From NCBI GenBank assembly GCA_000750105.3, contig JPHH03000027.1:1-64000 (forward strand): a stretch of DNA of 64,000 nucleotides. The letters run 5' to 3'. The position numbers and the translations under genes are program-made. Numbering within the stretch: the stretch's first letter is position 1; each line of letters starts with the position of its first letter. Below the pieces are notes generated by a model that did not search any database, had not been told where the DNA came from, and saw only the letters and a program-made list of their open reading frames with translations. The DNA comes from Tolypocladium sp. Sup5 PDA-1. Its lineage: Eukaryota > Ascomycota > Sordariomycetes > Hypocreales > Ophiocordycipitaceae. Shown here piece after piece: positions 35,213 to 45,427 of this stretch.

Positions 35213-36424
35213 TCAAATCTTCTTTGCAGCAACCAGTTCCTCAAACCAATCAAGCACAATCTGATTCGAGCGCTCTATAGCACCAACCGAGCAATGTTCG
35301 CCCGTACCGTCCTCGGCCTTGAACAGATGGTACGTCGCGCGATCGCCAAGCCTTGCCGCAAGCTGTTTGGCTTCATTGGGAAAGAAAAGGTCATTTTCAG
35401 CGTCCCCAACGAAGACGGGGGCCTTGATCTTATCCACGACCGGACGCAGGGTGTAGGCTTGGGCCTTGGTCACCCATTCGGATGGCGACTGCGTGTTGAA
35501 CGACCAAAGACCTTGGCCAATGCCCCAGCGCACTGGTGTTGGTGTAGTCGGGTCTTTGAGAAGCTCCTGGACGGCTTCGTCCACGGCAGCGGTGTTGCCC
35601 GACTCCAACAGCTCTCCAAGCTCAGGGCCAATCTTGTTGAGAATAATCTTGCCAAAATCCCAAAGACCGTCGAGGCACATGACGGCAGCAAGGCGGTGCT
35701 CAAAGGCCGCCGCGCGAGAAACAAGGTAGCCACCGAAAGAATAGCCCATCAGGGCCAGAGCCTTGGGGTCCACCTCCTTTCGCGAGACGGCGTAGTTGAC
35801 GACGGGGGTGACAACCTTCTCCCACTCCGGGATGAAACCGAGGTTCTGCCGACGGCGCACAGTCGGGTGTCCAGGGCCTTCAAAGGTAATGGCATTCATG
35901 CCTCGCTGCAACACGGACTCGGCCATGACGTGATACAACTCCTCCTGGGAGCCGTCGTAGCCGTTGCACATGAGAACCGTGGGACGGGGGCCCGGCCGCC
36001 CACAGCCATAGAAGACGGCAGGAATGTTGAAGCCTGGCCCCTGGAGCACGATGCGCTCCCCCGGTACCGGAAGCAGAGCGATGGCCTTGTCAAAGGCAGC
36101 CAGGTGCTGCGTCCACAGGGAGTTGATGCGCGGGTCGCTCCAGTTACCGTGGAGGAAGAAGTCGGCCGAGCGATAGTACGCCGCCTCTCTGAAGCGCGAA
36201 CTTCTCGCCGACACTGGGTGCTTTACTGCGTCGATGCTTTCCGATACGCCGTGAACACGCTCAGCGAGACTGTGAAAGGCGCTGTAGAAGCTTTCAAAGT
36301 CGCCTGCCGCGATTTGGCCTGCGGCAAGCAGGACTTCGTTGACGTCAGCGCCATGAGTTGTTGCTGATGCGAGAACGCGGAGGATCTCAAAGTGAAAATC
36401 GGGGTCGGAGTTCAGTTGCAGCAT
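35213..36424 (-). CDS. FrsA-like alpha/beta hydrolase
   Basis: Alpha/beta hydrolase with an N-terminal helical cap of about 160 residues, the layout shared by FrsA/DUF1100 esterases and 2,6-dihydroxypseudooxynicotine hydrolase (a C-C bond hydrolase). 403 residues, no intron; the start at 36424 (MLQLNSDPDF) is chosen because upstream codons look untranslated and a TATA box lies 113 bp before it. The nucleophile elbow is GYSFGGY, the acid is probably Asp in DAENDLFFP, and the His is in GTGEHCSVGA. The block VLMCNGYDGSQEE gives the oxyanion region. It stands next to a Zn2Cys6 regulator and an FAD oxidase, which suggests a small catabolic or biosynthetic unit. Substrate unknown. Confidence 0.88.
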   Translation of the reverse strand: MLQLNSDPDFHFEILRVLASATTHGADVNEVLLAAGQIAAGDFESFYSAFHSLAERVHGVSESIDAVKHPVSARSSRFREAAYYRSADFFLHGNWSDPRINSLWTQHLAAFDKAIALLPVPGERIVLQGPGFNIPAVFYGCGRPGPRPTVLMCNGYDGSQEELYHVMAESVLQRGMNAITFEGPGHPTVRRRQNLGFIPEWEKVVTPVVNYAVSRKEVDPKALALMGYSFGGYLVSRAAAFEHRLAAVMCLDGLWDFGKIILNKIGPELGELLESGNTAAVDEAVQELLKDPTTPTPVRWGIGQGLWSFNTQSPSEWVTKAQAYTLRPVVDKIKAPVFVGDAENDLFFPNEAKQLAARLGDRATYHLFKAEDGTGEHCSVGAIERSNQIVLDWFEELVAAKKI

Positions 36425-36536
36425 TTTGTCCTTGTTCCGGTTGTTTCCCTTCTTGAATTGATAGATTGACGGTGGGTTGGGATGCTCAAGATTGCTGAGA
36501 GGGTTGTTGCTGCTAGAGACAGTTGGAACTCGATGT

Positions 36537-36544
36537 CTTTTATA
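36537..36544 (-). promoter_or_regulatory. TATA box of the FrsA-like hydrolase gene
   Basis: A perfect TATAAAAG on the minus strand, 113 bp upstream of the chosen start codon. The intergenic region continues to 36972 with no other feature seen. Confidence 0.5.
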
Positions 36545-36972
36545 TCCAATATTCCCTCCAGGGAAAAAGTACACTGTCGGAAGACCGGCAGGAGGAAGAC
36601 ATCATCGCCCCTCCATTAATTTGTCTGCTGGCAAACTAACAGGTCGAGAGTCGAGTTTTTGAGAGCCTCCAAGGCGTCATGATTCCTCATCGGGCGCCAG
36701 GTGGAGCAATGCGAGAACGAGGGCAGCTTACAGCCTAGCTCTTGTGACTTGGGAGTTGGGACTAGCCTGATGTGGGCGACTCCGAAAGCGAGCACCAAAT
36801 ATATGTACTCGTCCGATGGCGGGGACTGTTAATTAGCAACTGTGTGAGATGACGGTGTAAGTCGCAGTCTGCAAGCCGGGCCAACGATATTCGCAAACCC
36901 GTGACAGGTTACAAAGTTATAGCTGCACAGCCGCAACAGATCCCTTCTCGCCCCTGAATAACGACTTAGTTA

Positions 36973-38259
36973 TTACTCAACTACCTGGAGCGGCCAGTCG
37001 AGCAAGCGCTTCCACCGGCTAGTTAATTCGTCCGCAATGCCGCGAACCTCCTGCGTCGGCGCAGGCCCAATCCACCACATGTGCTCAAAAGGAACCAGCA
37101 GGGCAAAGTAATGGGCCAACACAACCAAGGCCCTCGGCTGGGCCTCGTGTACCAGTTCCAGCAACCGCCTGTCGATGAACATGGGAAAGATGATGAGCCT
37201 TCTGCAGATATCACCGTCGGCCGCGCCGTCTTCAACCGCAGCCTGGACACTACTCAGGAAACAAAGCGCCCCTTCGTACGCGTCCTGCGTCTCCGAGTCC
37301 CACGGTTCCGTCGCAATGTCGCCGGCCTCGCGTGCCATCAGATGAGCCAAGCCGTTGCGCTTGCGGTCCGCAAATGTTTCTCTCTTGCCCCGAGCACTAT
37401 GCAGGAGGTTATGCGCAATCGTGTCGGGCCTGTCCTTGACGAGGTTCCACGCCTCCTGGAACAGAGCCGAAGCAGTACCACTGATCATGAACCATTCGAC
37501 GGGTGGTGTGTATGGCTGCCGCGACCGTCCTTGCAGCATGGCATACGCACAAACCCGCAGCAGGCTGGATGTCAGGCAAATGTCATCGATGTTGTCACTG
37601 CCGATGCTGCATAGCGACGCTTTATGTTCTCGCAGTGCCATGGACAGGTACCGTCGATGGACGTTCAGCGCAGTGGAGGCATCATCTTCGCAGCATGCTC
37701 GGTGAAGTGCCGCGAGGGAATACATGGTGTACAGCAGCGCATCGCACTCCAAGGATCGCTCGGGGACCGCTTCAGCGAAAATCGGCCGAGTCACCTCGTC
37801 AATGGCGATGGCCGCCCCCGTCTTGACGATGTACTGGTGCATGAGCCTGGCCTCCAGCAGCCGCCGTTCCCGAGACTCGGGTGGATCATCTTGCTCCGTG
37901 GAGCCGTCAAGATCATCCCGCTCAGCCTGAAGATCGACAATGTTACGCTTAGATGAAGAGGTAGAAGGAGACGAATTTGCACGGTCGTCCTTGGATGGAC
38001 TCCGATCATAGACGCAGGCGGTGCGGTGTCGCTGGCAATTCTGGCACTTGGGCCTTGCCTCATTGCACTTGCACCCATAACCATTTAGTACCTTGGTTCC
38101 ATCCATTATAACCGCGATTGTAGTCCCTGAGAGACAAACACTCACCTTTACCCGGCGAGCTTTGCATTTCCGGCAGCCGAACTTGGACTTTTTGCGGTTC
38201 AGCTTGGGCACGCGGTACACGTCGTCAGGCGTGACCTCGAGAGAATATACGCCAAACAT
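36973..38259 (-). CDS. Zn2Cys6 transcription factor
   Basis: Fungal binuclear-zinc regulator. Exons 38259-38146 and 38067-36973, 402 residues. The 78-bp intron sits inside the zinc cluster; once removed, C-x2-C-x6-C-x6-C-x2-C-x6-C is exact, beginning CRKCKARRVKC. The intron is a multiple of three and has no stop, so unspliced RNA would give an in-frame protein with 26 extra residues splitting the cluster. The rest has the helical character of the fungal-specific regulatory region, without a clear family label. It lies between the hydrolase (548 bp away) and the FAD oxidase (divergent, about 830 bp) and is the natural candidate regulator of both. Confidence 0.87.
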   Translation of the reverse strand: MFGVYSLEVTPDDVYRVPKLNRKKSKFGCRKCKARRVKVSVCLSGTTIAVIMDGTKVLNGYGCKCNEARPKCQNCQRHRTACVYDRSPSKDDRANSSPSTSSSKRNIVDLQAERDDLDGSTEQDDPPESRERRLLEARLMHQYIVKTGAAIAIDEVTRPIFAEAVPERSLECDALLYTMYSLAALHRACCEDDASTALNVHRRYLSMALREHKASLCSIGSDNIDDICLTSSLLRVCAYAMLQGRSRQPYTPPVEWFMISGTASALFQEAWNLVKDRPDTIAHNLLHSARGKRETFADRKRNGLAHLMAREAGDIATEPWDSETQDAYEGALCFLSSVQAAVEDGAADGDICRRLIIFPMFIDRRLLELVHEAQPRALVVLAHYFALLVPFEHMWWIGPAPTQEVRGIADELTSRWKRLLDWPLQVVE

Positions 38260-38394
38260 AATTATTATCGGCTCATCCTGTTCTCGTGCTATCCCCCGAA
38301 CAATAGGGCTTCGTAGTGGCGATAGTTTTATGTAGAGAGGAGCGCTGACACGGCCGGGGTCGCGTAGCTTGGGCACGCGGTAATACGCGTCGTC
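38201..38394. repeat. Short direct duplication at the Zn2Cys6 gene 5' end
   Basis: The 17-base AGCTTGGGCACGCGGTA and a following CGTCGTC block occur at 38201-38226 (inside the first exon) and again at 38366-38394 (upstream of the start), same orientation. The upstream copy reads DDAYYRVPKL in a minus-strand frame where the coding copy reads DDVYRVPKL. It looks like a partial duplication of the gene's own first exon. Confidence 0.6.
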
Positions 38395-39088
38395 TATACT
38401 CGGTAGTCTCGTACTGAATGATTACTTCGTAAACATGCACACGATTATGAATTTATGCCCCCGACAATTCCAGCTGTTAGTGCAGGGCCCCGATTCGTAG
38501 GGTTATACGGGGGCTGCAGTCTCTTTTCGCCGCCTCCTTCACTGACCCCGCCCTGGACTTCTGAAGCATTCCTGTCACGACCACGTCAGAGGCTGTGGAA
38601 CCAACGGGCCATCTTGCGTAACAATCCCGAGAACACAGTCCACTGATGCAGAACCAGCAGGGTTATACTGTGTATGCCGGTGACAATGGCGGCAAACACA
38701 CATATTATCCCAAGTCCTTCTTTCTTCACTACGGCCATCCACCTAAGGACTAACGGCGGTTAAGCCAAACACGATGTCCGTTGCAGTGCAATATTTCGCC
38801 AGAGGGACTCTGGGCACCCGCTCTGTTAACCATCTACTCTTAGCTCCGTGGCAATCGGTGACAGTGTGAACTTGTGAAGCAGAGCAAGGCGCATCTCAGC
38901 CTTAAGCCACCAAGCAAGCCCAAGACCAAGCAGTCAGATCATCATGACGTTTTGCTGGCTGTTTCACTCGTCTGCACCGCAAATTCAGCCTCTTAAATGA
39001 GGTCGTTTCCTCCTGCCCATTAGGCGACACTTCATGCTCCGCAAGACCTTTCTAATGGTCCTATCGACAAAAGCGCACGTTGACCAAA
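38395..39088. other. Divergent promoter region, no gene seen
   Basis: Together with 38260-38394 this is the shared upstream region of the Zn2Cys6 regulator and the FAD oxidase. No coding sequence recognised. Confidence 0.45.
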
Positions 39089-40587
39089 ATGAGCAGCAAA
39101 TTTGCCCAGCTTCGACAACAAATCACATCCGGTGATGTGCTCCTACCGGGAGATGAGGGTTACAAAGAAAGCTTGAAGCGATGGAGCGACGGCGCTGAGA
39201 AGCCAGCGGTGCGTTCAGACCTATGCAGTGATCCCTTTGAGTTGCTTCTCCTCAGTTCCATGCCAAGGGGTGCAGAATGGGCGCTGATTACGAGCATCTT
39301 CAGGCGGTCGTGGTAAGGGTGACGAGCCCCGAAGAGGTGTCAACTGCGGTCCGGTTTGCGACAGCCCACAATATCCCGTTGACGGCTCGCGGCGGCGGAC
39401 ATTCAACAAGCGGCGCTTCATCATCCGATGGAGGGATGGTGATAGACCTGGCGCGCATGCGAAAGGTCAGCGTGGACAAGGCAGCTGGAACAGTAACCTA
39501 CGAGGGCGGCTGCGTGTTCGCGGACGTCGACGATGCGCTGGCTGCCCATGGGCTGGCCACTGTCGGCGGGCTCTACAACCAAACAGGCGTGGGCGGACTG
39601 GTTCTCGGAGGCGGCCATGGCTTCTTGACTGCACGTCACGGTCTGGCCATTGATAACCTCATCTCAGTCAAGATGGTTCTAGCGGACGGATCCATCGTCG
39701 AGGTGTCCGAGACCCAGAGGCCTGATCTGTTCTGGGGGGTGCGAGGAGCAGGAGCCCTGCTCGGCATCGTTACACGATTTACGTCGCGGGCACACCCGCA
39801 AGGCGATGTTTGGGGCGGGCCCCTGATGTTCGGATTGGACAAGGTGCCAGAGCTCGTGGCTTTTGCAAACGACTTCCACAACCGCAAAGTGGCTGACCAC
39901 AACCTCATTATCGCATTCGGATGTGCGCCAGAGGAATACACAACGCCGGTGGCCATTGTGGGCGTCTTTTACAACGGTCCTGCAAAAGAGGGGGAGCAAT
40001 TCTTCGCCCCCTTGCTGGCGCTTGGCCCTATTGCCAATATGACTGGGACGATGCCATATCCGGCGACCAATACGCTCTTCAACCCAAGGTTCGAGGGACC
40101 GGGACGCAGGCTGATGGGCTCCTGTAGCGTGGTGATGCCGCTCAACGCCGAGTTCATTGCAGAGGCCGGGCGACGCTTCCTGGACTTCATCATCTCCCAC
40201 AGCGGCATGGAAAAGTCTGTCCTCGTCTTCGAGTTCTTCCCCACCGGGGCCATTCGAGCCACTCCGCATGATGCAACCGCGTTTGCCAGCCGCGGCGAGC
40301 ACTACCTGGCCGTCATGGCGCTCATGTACGACGTCGCATCTCATGAGGCTGAAGTTCATACCTTCAAGCGCCACTTATCCCATTACATCCAGACCACTTG
40401 CGGCCACCACGGCAGGAAAGCCGCGGGCGATCCCGCCCCCTTTTATGTTAACCTGGAACACGAGTCCTTGAAGCCCGAAGAGGCTTTCGGCAACCACGTC
40501 GAACAGCTGCGGAAGCTCAAGCGCACGTACGACCCAGAGAATGTCTTCCACAAATGGCACGGCGTGATGGTGGATCACAAAGCTTAA
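39089..40587 (+). CDS. FAD-linked oxidase (PCMH/BBE family)
   Basis: Berberine-bridge/6-hydroxynicotine-oxidase-like flavoprotein. Exons 39089-39208 and 39304-40587, 467 residues. The FAD-binding PCMH domain contains RGGGHSTSGAS, whose His is the usual covalent attachment site, then GGLYNQTGVGGLVLGGGHG. The Cys that makes a second flavin bond in bicovalent relatives is not present there, so attachment is probably through the His only. The BBE tail is seen at the end (LKRTYDPENVFHKW). No signal peptide, so likely intracellular. Divergent from the Zn2Cys6 gene and near the FrsA-like hydrolase. Related fungal enzymes serve both secondary metabolism and N-heterocycle breakdown. Confidence 0.9.
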
Positions 40588-41049
40588 TGGAGCCTCCACC
40601 AGCGGCCAGCCGGGATGTTGTATTCAAAATGCATGGGTCTGGTACAAATTGATTGGAAGCAGCGACCAGGCCAAAGTCAAGGAAGGGAAAAGCGAAAAGG
40701 AAAGGGAAGGAGTTTTGTATATTGCAATGGCTGGTTATGTCAAGGGAAGATTGACCGACAGGACTGGGCGATCATATCCCAGATCCTGACATTCTTTGCA
40801 TATCAACTAAATCATCTTGGACACAATTCGGGCAAACGACTTGAAGCCAAGGTGAGGGTGGTTGTGCAGTCCAAATGTAGTGTCTACATTGAATGGGCAT
40901 CTCAACTATTGCTGTACGGAAGCTATATTTACCAAGGTGCAACAGAATGACCTCCATAAAGTCTCTGTGCTGCGTTTATCCAAATTTGCTAGCCTTGGGC
41001 GCGAAAACAAGAAACAATAGACCAAAGAACAGTGGTTCCCCTCAGCCTC
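40588..41049. other. Intergenic, no gene seen
   Basis: 460 bp between convergent genes, with purine-rich runs. Holds both 3' untranslated regions. Confidence 0.45.
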
Positions 41050-41640
41050 TTACATACCGGCCTTGCAGACGCTGGCAGCCGTGCCAGTGTACTTCCGGTA
41101 TGCCGTAGGGTAGGCAGATCGCTGCACCTTCTGGCAAAGCGTGGCGATATCCATCGTCTGCCAACCCTTAATGTCCTTCATGCCATTAAAGAAGAGTCCG
41201 GCGGAGCAGTCGGCCTTCATGTCACAGGCAATGTCCTTGTAGTACATGGCGCGCTGCTGGAAGATGCCGATGCTGTCGTGGTCCGATCCGAGACCGTCGT
41301 GCGCATACTTGAGCGAGGCCAGGACCTTGTTGTTGGCAAGGATTCTGAGGCTCGACTGCGCTGGTGTGTTAGCTCATGGTCCGCGGCAGGCGGCGGGTGT
41401 GAGAACATAAGAGCATACCTCGGTGAGACCAGTGGTGATGGCGGCCTCGCAGCCGTGCATGCCGACGCCCGTCTTCTTGACCTCGGCGATGATGCTGCGA
41501 GCGTGTGTGCTCTGGACGGCGTTCAGGCCTGGAAGGTTGGCGCGCTCGACAATCTCGACGTTCTCAACATTATCCACGGGCGCGGCCAGGACAGAGGTGC
41601 TGAAGGCAGCAAGGATAGCGAGGATACCGGAGGTCTTCAT
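41050..41640 (-). CDS. Small secreted lytic-transglycosylase-like protein
   Basis: 175 residues from exons 41640-41419 and 41355-41050. A signal peptide is clear (MKTSGILAILAAFSTSVLA). After a short acidic pro-like segment the domain reads TTGLTESSLRILAN, SDHDSIGIFQQRAMYY, GLFFNGMKDIKGWQTM and CQKVQRSAYPTAYRKY. The same order (ESSL, D-S-hydrophobic-G-hydrophobic-FQQR, GW, VQRSAYP) is known from actinobacterial and phage cell-wall proteins of the lysozyme/lytic-transglycosylase type, where the Glu of ESS is the catalytic acid. That Glu is made by the splice junction and is kept. Four cysteines may form disulfides. Role is probably attack on bacterial cell walls, by inference. Confidence 0.7.
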
Positions 41641-41766
41641 TTTGAGGGTTGGCTGAGAACCGATTTAACGTTGAGGTTGGACTGTGAGCGTTGATGAAGA
41701 GTGCTAAAGAGCTTGCCTAGAGTTGTGAAGATTATTCGAGGCTTTGAGAACGCGGGACGATGGCAT

Positions 41767-41774
41767 CTTATATA
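41767..41774 (-). promoter_or_regulatory. TATA box of the secreted transglycosylase-like gene
   Basis: TATATAAG on the minus strand, 127 bp before the start codon at 41640. Confidence 0.5.
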
Positions 41775-43176
41775 GTTTTAGATGATGCCTGTGTAGTCTG
41801 TCTCTCATTGCCTTGTGTTCTTCTGAGCCAGAGTTGAGACTCGAGGCTAAGTGCACGCACTTGCTTCCAACTTCCAAAGACAACCTAGCACGCTGCAGCG
41901 GGCGAATCCTTCCGCGCTGCAACCCGCATTACACATGGCCGCATCTTTAGTTGGCCCGAGACATGTCGAGAAGCTTGGGCGCGGGCATCATCTTACTGCC
42001 TCGCCGGCTACTTCTTATCCTTCAAATGGATGCATGCCTGGGGAGCTGAGCGACGATCGCCCGGCCATGCGGTGCAACGTTGATGAGATGTGCACAGGCA
42101 CTTTCCACATTGAACAAGCAGACATGAGACTGACGGCTTAGGGTATGCAGATCTCAAGGTTCGTACGCCGAAAATAGCGACCCACCAGGGACGGACAGCC
42201 TGGAGATGCCTGGGCTGAGAACCTGCATCGGCACCCCTATCCACGGCTAGATCAGGGGCCCATGACGTATTACATGGTGTATCGTTCAGGGTCCATGTCG
42301 GAGTTGCTATGCGGCTGAAGTTGAGGGTATGAACGGCAGCGAATAATGGCTAGCATGGGTGACAACTGTCGCTCAAAACGGCAAGCATTGCGCCATCTTC
42401 GCACCAGCGCCAAAACCATTCAGGCCTCGGTAGAGCACCGTGAGAAGCTACTCCTCAAATCATTGGCTCGATTCGACAGGGGCTCCGGCATCCATCGCCA
42501 AGCAGCTGCCCGGTGTTGCCGACGATGCGGCATCGAAGAGCCGAGCGCTTGTTCTCTTGCCCTCGTCAGACGGACCAAAGCGGCACCGTCTTATTGCCAC
42601 AAGGGGAGAACCACCACTTATACCCTGTATCTCGTCCCCAGCGTAAGGCTGACTGCTCTTCACATGAAGGCCATTGGGGGACCTGGGTTGTAAAGTGGCG
42701 TAGCGACGAGTTCCAGAAGGATAGTACTGCCCTGACAGCCCAAGGCTGGCTGTCTCCTTACTTCGAGTTCCGGTATACTATGCGCCAGGCTACGTGTAAA
42801 GACTGCTGCTAAAGGCCGGCTCTTAAAACCGGCGAGCATACTGTACCGCCCCCGCTCTAGCTTGCAACTATCGAAAGGGATGCTCCTTCGTCGACGTAGC
42901 TGAGATTCGCCAAGAGTGGTAACATCGGCGACGCTGAGTTGGCTTTGTGAAATGCAGCCTCGCCCCACGTGTTTAGGTTTGGGCCATTTCGCAGGAGCAA
43001 CAGTTCAATAGTAACCTCCAGCGTGCAGGTGTAAAACTAGGGCTGTTTTCAAGAGTTCTCAAGTGTCAATACGTACGCAGTACATGCATTCTCAACTACA
43101 ATCGGGAAAGTGGAGCATAAGTTGCGCAAATTGTCCTAAACTAACTGCTTCCCGCCTACTCCTGAAGCTAAGGGTA
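41775..43176. other. Intergenic, no gene seen
   Basis: 1.4 kb upstream of the secreted-protein gene up to the left end of the Fot1/pogo-type element. No recognisable coding sequence. Confidence 0.45.
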
Positions 43177-43229
43177 AGTCAGCCCCCCCCCACTTTGGCT
43201 ACCCCCGTCTTTGGCCAGGCAATGCAACA
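43177..43229 (+). repeat. Left terminal inverted repeat of the Fot1/pogo element
   Basis: Pairs with 44978-45030 on the other strand; one-base difference in the C run and one mismatch (CCCCCGTCT against CCCCCCTCT). Confidence 0.9.
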
Positions 43230-43320
43230 CCACTTTCATCATCAACACAACACACCGTGACCGCGTTTTCTCGCGTAAATCAATCCATTTTCTTCAAACA
43301 AGCTATTGAAGCTATTTGCA

Positions 43321-44904
43321 ATGCCTAGGGCCACGTCATATTCGGAAGAGGCGCTCCAGAGAGCAGTGGCTGCTGTGAAAATTGGCCAGTCACGGTCCCA
43401 GGCCGCCCGAGACTACGGAATTCCACTCACAACTCTTCGGCACCGGTTAGACGGTTCTTTGCCAATGCATATCGCAAAAGAGCCATCGCAGCGTCTCTCT
43501 AGGACGCAGGAAAAACACCTTCGTGACTGGGTTCTAGCCCAGGATGCCCTAGGGTTCCCTCCAACGTATACACAACTCAAGGTCTTTGTAGCTAGGATCC
43601 TCATTGCCAGTAGCGACTCTCAACCTCTTAGTAATAACTAGATTGATGGCTTTTTGCGCCATAACCTAGAAGTCAAGACGATTAAGGGCAAATCTATCGA
43701 ATGCGCTCGAATAAATGGTGCGTCGACTAGCCGGATCATGGACTAGTTCCAGCTACTGAAATTACCGGTGGTACAGTCAATCCCGGCACAACATCGTTAT
43801 AATATAGATGAGACAGGCATCTTAGAGGGACTCGGCTATAATAGCCTCGTGCTAGGAAAGGCGGAGAAGAAATAGACCCTTCGGAAACGGCTTAGCTCGC
43901 GTTATTAGACTATAATTATAGAATATGTCTCGGCCACTAGCCAAGCCCTAACCCCCCTCGTGATCTTCAAAGGCAAGGACTTGCAACACCAATAGTACCC
44001 GGACTAACTCGATTTCCTAGATCATTGGCATTTTACGGCAACCTCGAAGGGCTAGACTAATGACTCTATCGCCCTGGATTGGCTAAAGGAAGTCTTTATC
44101 CCTCAAACAACGCCCCAGCAGCCTAGCAAGCGGTTGCTAGTCGTCGACGGGCACGGCAGTCACCAGACCGATGATTTTATATACGAATGCTTCAAAAACG
44201 ATATATATCTCCTTTTCTTACCGCTATATATATCGCACGTTCTATAGCCACTCGACGTATCCTGCTTTTCACCTATCAAGGCATATTATCGCCGGCAACT
44301 CGAGACCTTCGTTACTTACGATGATAGTACGCTAATTGGTAAAGCAACATTCCTCCGGGCTTATCACGATGCCCGGCAAGCTGGCTTAGCTAAAAGGACA
44401 ATCCAAGGAGGTTGGCGCGGGTCAGGGCTATGGCTAGTTAATATGAGCAAGCCCGTAATGAACCCACTGGTCCTGAATGACCTGCCTACGCCGCAAACGC
44501 CGTTGCAAGCTAAAAAAAAGAGACTCATAGAAGAGGAAGATCACTATCAAACGCCTAGACGATCGCACGAAGTCCGGCACCTTATTGTTGAGTTATTCCC
44601 ATGCGGCCAAGTTGATCGAACGATGCGGCGCCTCTTTAGCAAGGTTGGCCGCGGGCTTGACAAGCAAAACACAGCGCTTGCAGCAGCCCAGGCACGAATC
44701 CAGCAATTGGAGCACCAAGTTGATCGTCTCAAGCCTCGGAAGAAGCAAAAGATTGATACTAATCCCAATAGCCGGTTTGCAAAGATTAATCAGGTCATGG
44801 AGACCCGGAAGAGACTCGCCCGGATCTTGGAACCGGCTATAGTAGCTGCATTAAATGCAAGCCGCGAATTTGAGTCCCTGTGCTTTGAATGGCAGCTCGA
44901 ATAA
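43321..44904 (+). pseudogene. Broken Fot1/pogo transposase
   Basis: One frame of 528 codons with eight stop codons: 43639, 43744, 43873, 43906, 43993, 44005, 44053 and 44245 (first bases). All are TAG or TAA in contexts that fit Gln or Trp codons changed by C-to-T or G-to-A transitions, as RIP would do. The N-terminus is a psq-type helix-turn-helix (SQAARDYGIPLTTLRHRL) followed by a Tc5/CENP-B-type DNA-binding segment. The DDE catalytic core is recognisable at YNIDETG, VVDGHGSH and PLDVSCFSPIK. A basic, coiled-coil-like C-terminus follows. The first 106 and last 219 codons are free of stops. Confidence 0.9.
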
Positions 44905-44977
44905 GCTTACAATACTCGAATTGATCAATTTGACACTTAATTGCGGCTTCGTTGGTGATCCAAAGCTGGCCACGGCG

Positions 44978-45030
44978 TTGTTGCATTGCCTGGCCAAAGA
45001 GGGGGGTAGCCAAAGTGGGGGGGGCTGACT
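44978..45030 (-). repeat. Right terminal inverted repeat of the Fot1/pogo element
   Basis: Mirror of the left repeat; the sequence immediately outside it is TA. Confidence 0.9.
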
Positions 45031-45032
45031 TA

Positions 45033-45427
45033 TTGGACACCCACACTGAACAAAAGGACCGATCAATCCGGCATGCTCTCTTCAGCCTCTCCTCATGTAT
45101 CTCATTGTTCTGTGGAGAAATGAGAGTTTCGTTCAGGTGCCGGAACTCGGATGAAGCCGTGAGACATGCACAGATAGGTCAGGTGCGACAGACGGCAGCG
45201 TGTACCACCTCTCGGCGCCATTCGCGACAGCTAATGCTTGTGCCTATGCAGGCAAGAGTGTCAGCGTTACACTCGGCATCACACAGCATTACGCCGCTGT
45301 CAGCACTTAATCACAAGTAGTTTCAGACAGAGAAAACGCACATGCGCTGGATTATGGGGTCGTGCCGCTGTGACGGGGTGGCGATCACCGAAGGGCCACC
45401 AACTCGTACGGAGTACTTCGTACGTAC
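45033..45427. other. Intergenic, no gene seen
   Basis: 395 bp between the transposon and the 3' end of the RidA-family gene. Confidence 0.45.

Larger units (their letters stand above)
43177..45030 (+). mobile_element. Fot1/pogo-type DNA transposon, dead copy
   Basis: 1854 bp bounded by near-perfect inverted repeats of about 53 bp that start AGTCAGCCCCCCCC and contain ACTTTGGCTACCCCC and TTTGGCCAGGCAATGCAACA. A TA dinucleotide lies directly outside each end (43175-43176 and 45031-45032), the expected Tc1/mariner-pogo target duplication. The two ends differ by one base in the C run and a single substitution. Inside is one transposase reading frame, now broken by stops. The intact ends suggest a fairly recent insertion that could still be moved if another copy supplied transposase. 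Confidence 0.93.

Noticed and set aside
35294..36367. 357-codon plus frame opposite the FrsA-like hydrolase
   Set aside because: Antisense shadow of a real gene with no recognisable motif.
35213..40587. Naming the hydrolase/oxidase trio a nicotine pathway
   Set aside because: Family resemblance only; both families have many other fungal substrates and key pathway steps are missing.
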